DNA from: Candidatus Saccharimonadota bacterium
GTDB lineage: Bacteria > Patescibacteriota > Saccharimonadia > Saccharimonadales > Saccharimonadaceae
Reading direction: 5' to 3'
Assembly (NCBI GenBank): GCA_017506895.1
Contig: JAFWBV010000011.1
Span: 1-52,295, forward strand
Length of the DNA: 52,295 nt
In this document: positions 38,101 to 46,325 of the stretch, in pieces
Position numbering within the stretch: the stretch's first letter is position 1
Layout of the letters: the number at the start of each line of letters is the position of its first letter
Translations under genes and position numbers: made by a program
Notes under the pieces: model-generated
What the model was told of the DNA's origin: nothing
Database searches by the model: none
What the model saw: only the letters and a program-made list of their open reading frames with translations

Positions 38101-38687
38101 CCTTTCTCATATACTTTCACATCATAACTCATTCTGGGAAAACTCCCATCAACTATAAAATATCCATCTTTGTCCAACGAAAAACATAATCTATCAGATT
38201 CATTGACAACATTCCTAGGATATCTATTATAACTGTACTTAAAGTATATACATTTGTCTGTAGCCGATTCACCATCCCGTATCTCCTCATAGCCAAAGTC
38301 ATTCGCATTACCGTTATAACTTCCTTTTTCAAATAATGCAAACAAACCATTGGCATGACCTTTTTTATAATCCCTGCCACTAAATAATGCCCTACAAGAC
38401 AAACTAGCAGCAGTATTAGGTAACGTATTCCCAAGATTATTATTTGGTATCTTAACCGTTTCATTAGTATCTTTCCCCACCTTAGTAAAAAAATTATCAA
38501 AATTGGAAACATCGCTCAAATTAGGTACCATAAATTCATCACCATAACACTGCTGCAATGCATTCAATAATGTTTTCTTATATATAGTCCCTACATCTAA
38601 CGCCATGGCCGACTTTGAAACCAGCAACAAGCTAAAAACAAACGCTAATAGCGTCACCAATGCAACCTTTTTAACAAAACTCCTCAT
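35172..38687 (-). CDS. VirB6/TrbL-like type IV secretion membrane protein
   Basis: 1171 residues: signal peptide (about 7-29), a large exported domain with scattered Cys (30-480), a polytopic core (about 520-770) and a long, basic, Ala/Lys/Arg-rich helical cytoplasmic tail (775-1171). The core has the TrbL/VirB6 style: WSIFQGFANIVFIILFLVVIF, KLIIAAVLINLSYIICVALID, FLILAAREAAIVVLTIISPLAFACMILP and FEKWVGAGKALLMLYPICGLL. VirB6/TrbL proteins form the inner-membrane channel base. Here the extra N- and C-terminal domains make it far longer than the usual 300-500. The gene overlaps the preceding stop (ATGA, 38687-38684). Confidence 0.82.
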   Translation of the reverse strand: MRSFVKKVALVTLLAFVFSLLLVSKSAMALDVGTIYKKTLLNALQQCYGDEFMVPNLSDVSNFDNFFTKVGKDTNETVKIPNNNLGNTLPNTAASLSCRALFSGRDYKKGHANGLFALFEKGSYNGNANDFGYEEIRDGESATDKCIYFKYSYNRYPRNVVNESDRLCFSLDKDGYFIVDGSFPRMSYDVKVYEKGNSEENEGFLYYDLEPITLNYKIWYGVRTAVAFYPQTVANPLDGSTMNGTPIGCSISSDVMFSSFVNCLNNNVGSSNHLFTVFFGGDEDFTPVTVESFFEDKVKSDEESSQLSGNWWKGVNNKEKPEQSTPEQRVKQASEKALRFFTGDPKGSFDEYVFSPQEKYDIMKYYVELTMDNNKTLIGISTESCYDDVGELGDNYGVLQGNKWCKIDGVERITDSYNIVSDDNRLFETVNFGELIKRMMTTDLSEINIDESNIDGSSLVENPGESEEPTCLNTGAAGSLGWIICPILSGLSSAANAAYEDFIEPALQVSPKLFTDFGGNTWQAWSIFQGFANIVFIILFLVVIFSQLTGVGIDNYGIKKILPKLIIAAVLINLSYIICVALIDVSNIIGNALQSLFDALSQPLGIQPNASINLTAEGIKSIGATGLTGLALLGIVVVNIWAVVADGGGVEALVLALLVAAIGVVMAIFSLFLILAAREAAIVVLTIISPLAFACMILPNTKKLFEKWVGAGKALLMLYPICGLLVGGGNYVSKLLLSSGMAAQGFSAAFMAMVIGAVPIFFIPSLTKGSIRALGDIGNKISGMGKSFGNKLQGNADKAWKGSQGYKERAEDRRNQEAFRRARRIANGLERKRARNGGNLSERDMLRLSRAYGAVESEADRRYQAKLYSKKDLHDAKMKKQEFDAYSSFSNTMLYGDDDYLTGKKKEVEIQAEGNRERGVLYTRQGVADSKRSQMQAQIRSEIKKAHSERLSNASKVDKENALSDAIYYNNGISHEDAVEQMDAAWDALASSGDTDLLLRTLGSFNLNSVDQDMRDRIVAKAASSGNTLLKGWSKNPNMTLNNYAISSFNDYLKDQAGLNALNTADKETLEYLQGHGGSSLDAGVIANMATSAANDNERSARAVAAMVNRSNAAAIGKAINADGLTKLNETMVNAIGADNLKAAFDEIRKPGNEALMAKLDNKVKAIFEKA

Positions 38688-39838
38688 AATTCAACTCCCA
38701 TCTTTTGATTTAACTCTATCATTCGAGAACAAAAACTAATCAAAAACAAATTATCATAAAAATACGATAAACTATTATTCATATTATTTATCAGACCATA
38801 GTAATAATAAGTCTCCTTATTATTCAAAGTAGACTTACAAATTCTCGATTCTTCGCTACTAAGTCCATCATAACAACCATTAGAATCATATACTTTTATT
38901 AGCCCAACGTAATCCTCAAAATAAATCCTTAAATAATTGTCTATCGAATTCGAATTATTACCAAACATAGTATTAACATAACTCATAGTCTCATCAAATC
39001 CTTTTTCAATATACATTTCTTCCAAATCATCAACGATATCATCTCGTAAATTATAATTAAGAAAAGATCGGACCTGACTATTATAAACACCGTCCTTAAT
39101 AATTGCTCTATCTTTAACTAAATTATAAAAAACCATATAGGCATCCTTTACGTCGCTATAATACTTTTCATACGAATCGTAACCTTTCTTCTCCAAGCTA
39201 CTATCCAAGTTTCTCAAAAACCATTTATCCGACTCATTACTAATCGAATCCCTACTGTCTTCTGGTTTTTCAATCGAACCATAAACCAACATATTATAAT
39301 AATTAGCCCATCTTACCTTTATACTGCTCTTCAAGTTATTATCATTAACAAAATACACCGCAACACCAACGCTGACAATAATTAAAACCATTATTATGGC
39401 TATAGCTACAAACAACTTCGACTTCTTGCGCCTATTTGAACTAGGATTTAGCACAATATCTCCTTCGTTGCTCTGAGCCCTACCTACACCAACTGGCATT
39501 CCAGAGTTAGCTGTCGATCCGTTCATCGACATTACGTTACTAGTAGGTGTTCTATTAATAACCGAAGCTCTACCATTTACTGGCATTTCACTAGCTGACG
39601 TTCCACCACTTACAGATACTCCACCATCCATTGATGTTCTATTTGTTGGCACCGCATTATTTACCGGCATTCCGCCCGTTGGCACCCCACCATTTACTGG
39701 CATCCCACCCATCGGCATTCCACCACTAGTTGTTCCACCATTCACTGGCATTCCACCCGTTGGCGCTCCACCACCAGGTGCACTACCCTGTCCAGTAGTA
39801 TTACCACCATTAAAATTATTTCCAGTCGACGGATCCAT
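38684..39838 (-). CDS. bitopic membrane protein with Gly/Met/Pro-rich cytoplasmic tail
   Basis: 384 residues. The first about 125 are a low-complexity tail built from GGMPVNGG- and GGMPMGG-like units. A basic stop-transfer NRRKKSK leads into one TM (about 142-165) and an extracytoplasmic helical domain of about 220 residues with Cys. No family recognised. It is the first gene of the five-gene cluster, with a leaderless promoter, and it overlaps the VirB6-like gene by 4 nt. Coupling implies matched amounts of the two proteins. Confidence 0.8.
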   Translation of the reverse strand: MDPSTGNNFNGGNTTGQGSAPGGGAPTGGMPVNGGTTSGGMPMGGMPVNGGVPTGGMPVNNAVPTNRTSMDGGVSVSGGTSASEMPVNGRASVINRTPTSNVMSMNGSTANSGMPVGVGRAQSNEGDIVLNPSSNRRKKSKLFVAIAIIMVLIIVSVGVAVYFVNDNNLKSSIKVRWANYYNMLVYGSIEKPEDSRDSISNESDKWFLRNLDSSLEKKGYDSYEKYYSDVKDAYMVFYNLVKDRAIIKDGVYNSQVRSFLNYNLRDDIVDDLEEMYIEKGFDETMSYVNTMFGNNSNSIDNYLRIYFEDYVGLIKVYDSNGCYDGLSSEESRICKSTLNNKETYYYYGLINNMNNSLSYFYDNLFLISFCSRMIELNQKMGVEL

Positions 39839-39844
39839 GTATTA

Positions 39845-39853
39845 ATTATAGCA
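39845..39853 (-). promoter_or_regulatory. extended -10 box, leaderless, of the secretion-like cluster
   Basis: TGCTATAAT on the minus strand, last T at 39845, 6 nt before the ATG at 39838. Confidence 0.8.
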
Positions 39854-39906
39854 TAAGCAAAAACAAAAATCACATTTTTTCAATAAATAATCTAACAAAA
39901 AAACTC

Positions 39907-42102
39907 TTAATAAAACACCGGCCCATCATCCGGAAATGGGTCAAAATCAGACTCACCAAAATCATTGAATCCATCTCCGTTTTCATCGCGAAAACCATTA
40001 AAATCTTCCGAGCCGTCGAGCCCTAAGCCGTCATCATCAAAATCCATCATCCCGTCACCATCACTATCACGATATCCACTTGAACCATAAGGATTGTAGC
40101 CAAGTTCCAACAAAAATCTCGACGGCATGTTATAATTACGCGCTCCATACGAATATCTTGAACCAGCATATGTCAAAAACAATTTACGCATTGCACGAGT
40201 CATACCAACATAAGCCAATCTTCTTTCTTCTTCCAAATCCTCTTCTTTTTCACTCGATCGCGATGTCGGGAATAAGCCTTCTTCCATACCCACAATAAAT
40301 ACCACCGGGAATTCAAGTCCCTTAGCAGCATGTAAAGTCATTAAAGTCACAGAATTTTTACCAGTAGCTTCATCCGCCGAAGACATCAAGCTCGCATCTG
40401 CCAAAAACTCATCCAAACTAAAATATTCCGATGCAGTTGCGGCCAGCACGTCCAAATTCCCCATTCTATCTTCTCCGCTTGGCGTACCGTCATCAGTCAA
40501 AGTTTTAAAATCAAAATATTCCACCGCACGCCTAATAATCTCTCCGACATTTTCATCTAGTGTCGTCTTTTTTAAGAAATTAATTAGTTTCATTAATCCA
40601 TTACGCGCTTTACCGGCTTTTAAAATCTCTGGCAAATCTACATTAAATAATGGCTTCGTATCGTCAATCGCGTCCATAGCCATCAAAATCTTAGTTAACG
40701 ACGCATCGCCGATACCCATCAGTACATTCGAAACTACCCTTGCTAAACTCACTTTATCGCGTTGATTAACAACCAAACGCAAAATCGCCAAAACATCTTT
40801 TACTTCCTTACGGTCATAGAATCTTACACCACCTATAATCTTATATGGAATTCGCATATCAATAAATGCTTTTTCAAACGCATACGATTGCGCATTTGTC
40901 CGATACAAAACCGCAAAATCACTATAATTCGAATAATCACGTTGCATGTTTAATATTTTGAGTGCCACGTAATTCGCTTCCGCCGTTTCATCTTGCAAAG
41001 ATTCAATCTCTACCGGTTCGCCTTTACCCTCTTCTGTAAATAATGTCTTCTCTGTTCGAGTCTTGTTTTCATTAATAATTTTTTGCGAAGCATCCAATAT
41101 GTTTCCAGTCGAACGATAATTCTGTTCTAGCTTTATCACTTTCGCACCAGGAAAATCTTTTTCAAAATTCAAAATATTTGTGAAATCTGCTCCCCGCCAA
41201 GAATAAATCGATTGCCAGTCGTCGCCCACCACGCAAATATTTTGCTTTTCATTCACCAAAAGTTTCACAATATTATATTGTATGACATTTGTATCCTGAT
41301 ACTCATCAATCAAAATATGCTCAAATCTTTCTTGCCATTTTTTTCGAATTTCTGGATAGTTTTGCAACAACTCTAATTCTTTTAATAATAAATCATCAAA
41401 ATCTAAAGCCTGTGCTTTTGCTTTTTCTTTTTCATAGTTATAAAAAACTTTTGCAATTTGTTTTTGATTCGGATATAAAGCTTTCGCTTCGTAATCTTCC
41501 GGTCCATTTCCTTGATTTTTCTCGCTTGAAATAATTGACTGAATTGATTTCGGTTTTAACTGCTTATTTTCCGACAGTTTTAAATCTTTAATAATTCGGC
41601 GAATCAAAGAAATTTGATCATCTGTATCATAAATGACAAAATTATTATCAAGCCCCATTTTTTCGCCTTCGATTCTTAAAATCTTCACTGCAATTCCATG
41701 AAATGTTCCCATATAAGGCATAAAGGAACGCGTCGGCTCTGAGTAATTTTCAGGAGCATCATCTATATCCCAATTCGGGGGATTTCGGAGCGCGGCAGCG
41801 CGAGAGTTAGCGCGCGAGCCCCGTGGCGACGGGCGCGAGCGACGCGACCCCGAATGGGATATAGATGATGTCCCATCAAGCAGCCTCCAGAGCCTCTCAC
41901 GCATTTCTTTCGCAGCCTTGTTTGTAAACGTTACAGCAAGAATATGATTCGGTTGCACTCCATGCGCAATCAAATTTGCAATTCGATGTGTCAAAGTTTT
42001 AGTTTTTCCAGAACCAGCACCCGCCAAAATCAAAAGTGGACCAGACAATGTTTCAACCGCATCTTTTTGCCTATCATTTAAACCGTCTAAAATTCTATCC
42101 AT
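39907..42102 (-). CDS. UvrD/PcrA superfamily 1 DNA helicase with in-frame palindromic insert
   Basis: 731-residue 3'-5' helicase for repair and replication-fork processing. Motifs: I LAGAGSGKTKT (26-36), Ia FTNKAAKEMRERL, II LIDEYQDTN, III VVGDDWQSIYSWRGAD, IV EQNYRS, V TLHAAKGLEFPVVF and VI EERRLAYVGMTRA. Between Ia and the TFHGIA segment, residues about 78-115 are foreign: SGSRRSRPSPRG... RAAALRNP. They are encoded by the GC-rich palindromic element at 41757-41870, which keeps the frame. The C-terminal 65 residues are acidic and Gly-rich (DSDGDGMMDFDDDG, DENGDGFNDFGE), like calcium-binding loops and unusual for PcrA. Leaderless promoter. Confidence 0.95.
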   Translation of the reverse strand: MDRILDGLNDRQKDAVETLSGPLLILAGAGSGKTKTLTHRIANLIAHGVQPNHILAVTFTNKAAKEMRERLWRLLDGTSSISHSGSRRSRPSPRGSRANSRAAALRNPPNWDIDDAPENYSEPTRSFMPYMGTFHGIAVKILRIEGEKMGLDNNFVIYDTDDQISLIRRIIKDLKLSENKQLKPKSIQSIISSEKNQGNGPEDYEAKALYPNQKQIAKVFYNYEKEKAKAQALDFDDLLLKELELLQNYPEIRKKWQERFEHILIDEYQDTNVIQYNIVKLLVNEKQNICVVGDDWQSIYSWRGADFTNILNFEKDFPGAKVIKLEQNYRSTGNILDASQKIINENKTRTEKTLFTEEGKGEPVEIESLQDETAEANYVALKILNMQRDYSNYSDFAVLYRTNAQSYAFEKAFIDMRIPYKIIGGVRFYDRKEVKDVLAILRLVVNQRDKVSLARVVSNVLMGIGDASLTKILMAMDAIDDTKPLFNVDLPEILKAGKARNGLMKLINFLKKTTLDENVGEIIRRAVEYFDFKTLTDDGTPSGEDRMGNLDVLAATASEYFSLDEFLADASLMSSADEATGKNSVTLMTLHAAKGLEFPVVFIVGMEEGLFPTSRSSEKEEDLEEERRLAYVGMTRAMRKLFLTYAGSRYSYGARNYNMPSRFLLELGYNPYGSSGYRDSDGDGMMDFDDDGLGLDGSEDFNGFRDENGDGFNDFGESDFDPFPDDGPVFY
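41757..41870. repeat. GC-rich palindromic element, copy 2 (in frame inside uvrD/pcrA)
   Basis: Outer arms CATCATCTATATCCC (41757-41771) and its exact complement (ending 41870), extended by TTCGGGG/CCCCGAA, enclose a core. The core contains CGGAGCGCGGCAGCGCGAG and the loop CCCCGTGGCGACGGG. The length is 114 bp, a multiple of three, with no stop in the uvrD frame. GC is far above the flanking gene. The arms encode uvrD-like flanking sequence and are not shared with copies 1 and 3. Confidence 0.93.
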
Positions 42103-42108
42103 TTCACC

Positions 42109-42117
42109 ATTATATCA
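42109..42117 (-). promoter_or_regulatory. extended -10 box of uvrD/pcrA (leaderless)
   Basis: TGATATAAT on the minus strand, last T at 42109, 6 nt before the ATG at 42102. Confidence 0.8.
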
Positions 42118-42128
42118 AAATACTAGAA

Positions 42129-43679
42129 TTATATTCCAGTTAATGGTTCAATGTCTGCACCTAGATGCCTTAGTCTCGCCGCAAAATCTTGATAACCACG
42201 ATTAATCGTATAAATGTTTCTCAAAATCGAAGTCCCCGGAGCAGCCAACATTGCTAAAAGTACCACTACGGCTGGGCGTAATGCTTGTGGCGCCGTCAAA
42301 TCAGCTGGACGAAAATTCGTTGGTCCTTCAATATACACTCTGTGTGCATCTAGAAGCTCCACTTTCACATTTAAATTTGCTAGCTCCGTGATATAAACTG
42401 CACGATTTTCAAATACCCAATCGTGAATCAATGTCCTTCCTTCTGCCACCGCGGCAATTACGGAAAAGAATGGCAAATTATCAATATTAAGTCCCGGAAA
42501 CGGCATCGGATGAATCTTATCGACCGGTGCCACTAAGTTTGATTTGTGTATCACTAAATCTACCAACCTAGTTCGACCATTTGCCGACGCATATTCCGCC
42601 GATCGTTCAATTTTTGCTCCCATATTCTTAAGAACTTCCAACTCAATTTCCAAAAACTCTATTGGTGCACGCGTAATCGTAATTTCCGATTTTGTCACAA
42701 AAGCCGCCGCGATAAACGACATCGCTTCAATCGGATCTTCTGAAATACTATAATCTACATCAAGATCAATCTGTGGACGTCCCACTACAGTCAAAGTAGT
42801 AGTACCAATTCCGCTCACTTTTACACCTAATTTTTCCAAAAAGAAACAGACATCTTGCACCATATAATTTGGCGAAGCACCCACGATTATTGTACGCCCA
42901 GGCGCTAACGCTGCCGCCATCAACACATTTTCAGTCACCGTATCACCACGTTCGGTCAGCACAATATATCTATCACGATATTTGCGTAAAGTTTCTTGTT
43001 TAACGCTTACTTCATAAAAACCACTATTGCAAGTCGCATCTACGTCAAGCCCAAACGATTTTAAAGCTTGAATGTGCGGCTCCACCGTTCGTGTACCAAG
43101 CGAACATCCACCCGCATACGGTATCCTAAATTTCGGATAACGATGTAGCAAAGGCCCCAAAAACATAATGATTGAACGTGTTTTTCTGGCCGCTTCAATA
43201 TCCATTTCATCTAATTTTAATTCGCGTGGTGATATAATTTCTAGATCTCTATGACGGTTTTGCCAGTGGCATTTTACACCAATAGATTCCAAAACTTCAA
43301 TAATTCTAAATACTTCTTCAATTCTTGCCACCTTTCGAAGCACCGTTCTCCCAGTATTAAGAAGTGCCGCACAAAGTAGCCCCACTGCCGCATTTTTCGA
43401 TGTATTCACCGTTATCTCACCATGTAACTCTCTACCGCCTCGAATTCTAAAACTCTGCGAAACTGAATCATTTATAGAGAGAATCTGGCTTCCAAGGGCT
43501 TCAGAAAGTTTCTTTACCATTTCAAGTGAAATATTTTGCCCACCTTTTTCAATTCGGTGAATTGCCGACTGGCTCGACCCCACCATCTTTGCCAATTCGT
43601 CTTGCGTCCATCCTTTTTCTGTTCTTAAATGTTCTATTGTTTCACCAATCAGTTGCTGGTAAGTTTTATTCTTTTTCAT
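42129..43679 (-). CDS. murA: HTH-XRE fused to UDP-GlcNAc 1-carboxyvinyltransferase (MurA)
   Basis: 516 residues. Residues about 1-70 form a Cro/CI helix-turn-helix (GWTQDELAKMVGSSQSAIHRIEKGGQNIS, split across the domain). The rest is a full MurA/EPSP-synthase-fold enzyme, which transfers enolpyruvate to UDP-GlcNAc as the first committed step of peptidoglycan synthesis. The substrate-binding Lys-Asn (NTSKNAA) and the active-site Cys in YAGGCSLGTRTVEPH (about Cys192) are present. MurA normally lacks any DNA-binding domain. The fusion suggests direct transcriptional feedback by the enzyme (inference). The start at 43679 is used because the earlier ATG (43688) overlaps the -10 box. Confidence 0.93.
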   Translation of the reverse strand: MKKNKTYQQLIGETIEHLRTEKGWTQDELAKMVGSSQSAIHRIEKGGQNISLEMVKKLSEALGSQILSINDSVSQSFRIRGGRELHGEITVNTSKNAAVGLLCAALLNTGRTVLRKVARIEEVFRIIEVLESIGVKCHWQNRHRDLEIISPRELKLDEMDIEAARKTRSIIMFLGPLLHRYPKFRIPYAGGCSLGTRTVEPHIQALKSFGLDVDATCNSGFYEVSVKQETLRKYRDRYIVLTERGDTVTENVLMAAALAPGRTIIVGASPNYMVQDVCFFLEKLGVKVSGIGTTTLTVVGRPQIDLDVDYSISEDPIEAMSFIAAAFVTKSEITITRAPIEFLEIELEVLKNMGAKIERSAEYASANGRTRLVDLVIHKSNLVAPVDKIHPMPFPGLNIDNLPFFSVIAAVAEGRTLIHDWVFENRAVYITELANLNVKVELLDAHRVYIEGPTNFRPADLTAPQALRPAVVVLLAMLAAPGTSILRNIYTINRGYQDFAARLRHLGADIEPLTGI

Positions 43680-43686
43680 ACTAACC

Positions 43687-43695
43687 ATTATATCA
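43687..43695 (-). promoter_or_regulatory. extended -10 box of the HTH-murA gene (leaderless)
   Basis: TGATATAAT on the minus strand, last T at 43687, 7 nt before the ATG at 43679. Confidence 0.8.
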
Positions 43696-43811
43696 TAGTA
43701 TGCATAATTGTAAATAATATTTGGACGAGTAACAATTTTAGAAAAGACCCCAAAAATATTTTACCTTAAAAACTTAAGAGAGAAGAGTCGGCAAAACTCA
43801 TCTCAGAAATA

Positions 43812-43820
43812 TGCTATAAT
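43812..43820 (+). promoter_or_regulatory. extended -10 box of pgk (leaderless)
   Basis: TGCTATAAT followed by 6 nt (TGCTTC) and the ATG at 43827. Confidence 0.82.
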
Positions 43821-43826
43821 TGCTTC

Positions 43827-44879
43827 ATGAAAACAATTAAAGATTTAGCTATTAAAGACAAAAACATTTTAGTAAGAGTTGATTATAACGTTCCAATTAA
43901 AAACGGCAAAATCGAAAGTGACCTTCGTATTCGTGCTAGTTTGCCAACAATTGAATATTTACTTGAACATGGTGCTAAAAAAATTATTCTTATTTCACAT
44001 CTTGGTCGTCCAGAAGGAAAACCAGATAAATCTCTTTCCCTTTCTATCGCAACTACTGCACTAAAAAAACTTCTCCCAAAAGTTAAAATAGATTTTTGTC
44101 CTTTACCATCAAATAATGCCAAACTCGATATTCCAAAAGATGCCCAGGTTATTCTTCTCGAAAACTTACGTTTTGATCCAGGAGAAGAAGCTAACGACAA
44201 AAAGTTTATTGAAAATATCATTAAAGCCACCGATGCAGATATTTACGTGCAAGATGGTTTTGCTGTTATTCATCGCGCCCATGCTTCTACCGACGCAGTT
44301 AAACATTTTTTACCAGTTTATGCTGGACTTCTTCTCGAGAAAGAAATCATCAATCTAGAAACAGCCACAAAAAATCCCAAAAAACCAGTGCTATTAATAA
44401 TTGGTGGCGCCAAGGTTGACGATAAACAACCTTTGATTGATAAATTCAGCAAAATTGCCGATCAAATCGTAGTGGGCGGCAAAATTGCAGCTGATGGCTA
44501 CAAATCCAAAGATTCAAAAATCTTTGTTGCTGAAGATTTTGACGAAGACACCGAAGGCCACAAACTAGACGTTGGCCCAGTTTCTACTGCCAAACTTGCT
44601 GGTTTCATTACGGATGCTAGAACCATCATCTGGAATGGACTTTTAGGTTACGCCGAAGATCCTGCCTATGCTACTGCTTCTACGATTACTGCCGAATTAA
44701 TTGGCGAACATCAAGATGCCACTACCATTATTTGTGGTGGTGATACTACAGGTTTTGTCGAAACCTTAATAGAAACTCATCCGCATCTAAAATACTCACT
44801 TGTCTCAACTGGTGGTGGAGCTACACTGGAATATCTCGTCGGCAAAAAACTCCCCGGCCTAGAAGCAATTAGTAAATAA
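43827..44879 (+). CDS. pgk: phosphoglycerate kinase, shortened form
   Basis: Makes ATP from 1,3-bisphosphoglycerate in glycolysis. 350 residues against the usual 385-415. N-domain motifs are complete: VRVDYNVP (normally VDFNVP), DLRIRASLPTI, SHLGRPEG, ENLRFDPGEE and HRAHAST. In the C-domain GGAKVDDK, WNGLLG, CGGDTTGFV and STGGGATLEYLVGKKLPGL are present. About 45 residues between VVGGKIA and the AEDF segment are missing compared with Bacillus Pgk, trimming the nucleotide-binding domain. It still looks functional. Its stop abuts the converging pyk stop with no intergenic base. Confidence 0.94.
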   Translation: MKTIKDLAIKDKNILVRVDYNVPIKNGKIESDLRIRASLPTIEYLLEHGAKKIILISHLGRPEGKPDKSLSLSIATTALKKLLPKVKIDFCPLPSNNAKLDIPKDAQVILLENLRFDPGEEANDKKFIENIIKATDADIYVQDGFAVIHRAHASTDAVKHFLPVYAGLLLEKEIINLETATKNPKKPVLLIIGGAKVDDKQPLIDKFSKIADQIVVGGKIAADGYKSKDSKIFVAEDFDEDTEGHKLDVGPVSTAKLAGFITDARTIIWNGLLGYAEDPAYATASTITAELIGEHQDATTIICGGDTTGFVETLIETHPHLKYSLVSTGGGATLEYLVGKKLPGLEAISK

Positions 44880-46310
44880 TTAAACCTTTCTTACTCGAAT
44901 TGTGTCCGTCCCGACTTTGTCTTTATCTCCCGACACAATCACCGCAGTTAAATCTTTAACACCTTCTTCAGTTTGTAGATATCCGGATGCTTTTAATTCT
45001 TTTGCTAAATCATATCCAAATTCTTCACTATATGGTCTCACAAAAGCTGAATTAGCATAAATTAAAGCAAGTTGATTTGCGACCCTTGGATTTGAAGTAA
45101 CGGAAACTATTGGCAAATTAGGTCTCTGTGCCGCCATCATCCTTGCCGTTGCACCAGAAGCTGTTTGACAAATTATTACATCCGCCGTTATCTTTTCCGC
45201 TAGTCTCGCTGTAGCATTAGATATTGCATCATATGTCTGAGAATCACCTTCTGGTTCCCTAAATAAAGGAGCAATACGTGAATGATTTTGTGTATATAAA
45301 ATCACTTTCTTCATTTCTTTCACAGTCTCTAAAGGATATGAACCATTGGCAGTTTCGTCCGAAAGCATTACTACATCTGCACCTTGAACCACCGCAGTTG
45401 CCACATCAGACACTTCTGCCCTTGTCGGTTCTGGCGAATCCACCATCGAAGACAACATTTGTGTCGCTACTATACATAGTTTCGCATGTGCCCGGCACAT
45501 TGCAATCAGTTTTCTTTGCACAATCGGTACTACTTCCGCGCCAGCTTCCACCGCCATATCACCACGCGCTACCATGATTCCGTCAGACTCTTCAACTATT
45601 TTTTCCAAATGTTCATCAGAAGCAATTGCTTTTTTTGTCTCAATTTTTGCAATTACCTTAGCCGTTGAACCAAGCGATAATAATAGTTGCTTTAATTTAA
45701 CAATATCGGAAGCAGATTGTACAAAGCTTAACGCCACATAATCATAGTCACAATTTGCTCCATATTCAATATCGGCAATATCTTTTTCCGTCAAAATGTC
45801 TCCACCAAAATCAGTATCAGGCAAATTCAATCCTTTATTTGACATAATAAAGCCATCATTTAACACTCGAACTCTAATAGCATCATCGGAAACTATTTCA
45901 ATAACTTCTGATTTAACCTTACCATCAAACATTGAAAGCGACTCACCCACTTTCACTTTTTCCGCTAAGTTGTATTGCACTGGCACAGTTAATCCGCCAT
46001 CATGTTCAAATGCACCATATTTCAATACCAACTCATCATCTTTCTTTAAATCTAAATGGTTATCTTTCAAAACGCCGAGTCTAATTTTTGGACCCTGCAA
46101 ATCTTGCAAAATTGCCACGCTACGTCCTTTTTTTGCTGCTGCTTCCCTAATCCACTTAATTTGTTGGTCTCTTTCTTCATTTGAACCGTGTGAGCAATTT
46201 AACCTACAACCGTTCACGCCAGCCATAATAACACTCTCGACCATCTCCGCCGAATTGGTAGATGGCCCAATAGTTGCTAAAATTTTTGTTCTCTTAAATA
46301 GTCTACTCAT
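44880..46310 (-). CDS. pyk: pyruvate kinase
   Basis: Final ATP-yielding step of glycolysis, phosphoenolpyruvate to pyruvate. 476 residues. Motifs: KILATIGPSTNS, GCRLNCSHG, QDLQGPKIRLG, the catalytic Lys in KVIAKIETKKAI, DGIMVARGDMAVE, ATQMLSSM and ADVVMLSDETANG. The C-terminal domain (about 355-476) is present, with the P-loop-like site region SGATARMMAAQRP for a possible effector. The promoter TGGTAAGAT (46325-46317) is 6 nt before the ATG, hence probably leaderless. There is no terminator between pyk and pgk, so converging transcripts likely overlap. Confidence 0.96.
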   Translation of the reverse strand: MSRLFKRTKILATIGPSTNSAEMVESVIMAGVNGCRLNCSHGSNEERDQQIKWIREAAAKKGRSVAILQDLQGPKIRLGVLKDNHLDLKKDDELVLKYGAFEHDGGLTVPVQYNLAEKVKVGESLSMFDGKVKSEVIEIVSDDAIRVRVLNDGFIMSNKGLNLPDTDFGGDILTEKDIADIEYGANCDYDYVALSFVQSASDIVKLKQLLLSLGSTAKVIAKIETKKAIASDEHLEKIVEESDGIMVARGDMAVEAGAEVVPIVQRKLIAMCRAHAKLCIVATQMLSSMVDSPEPTRAEVSDVATAVVQGADVVMLSDETANGSYPLETVKEMKKVILYTQNHSRIAPLFREPEGDSQTYDAISNATARLAEKITADVIICQTASGATARMMAAQRPNLPIVSVTSNPRVANQLALIYANSAFVRPYSEEFGYDLAKELKASGYLQTEEGVKDLTAVIVSGDKDKVGTDTIRVRKV

Positions 46311-46316
46311 AATATT

Positions 46317-46325
46317 ATCTTACCA
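46317..46325 (-). promoter_or_regulatory. extended -10 box of pyk (leaderless)
   Basis: TGGTAAGAT on the minus strand, last T at 46317, 6 nt before the ATG at 46310. It is weaker than the TATAAT versions. Confidence 0.6.
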
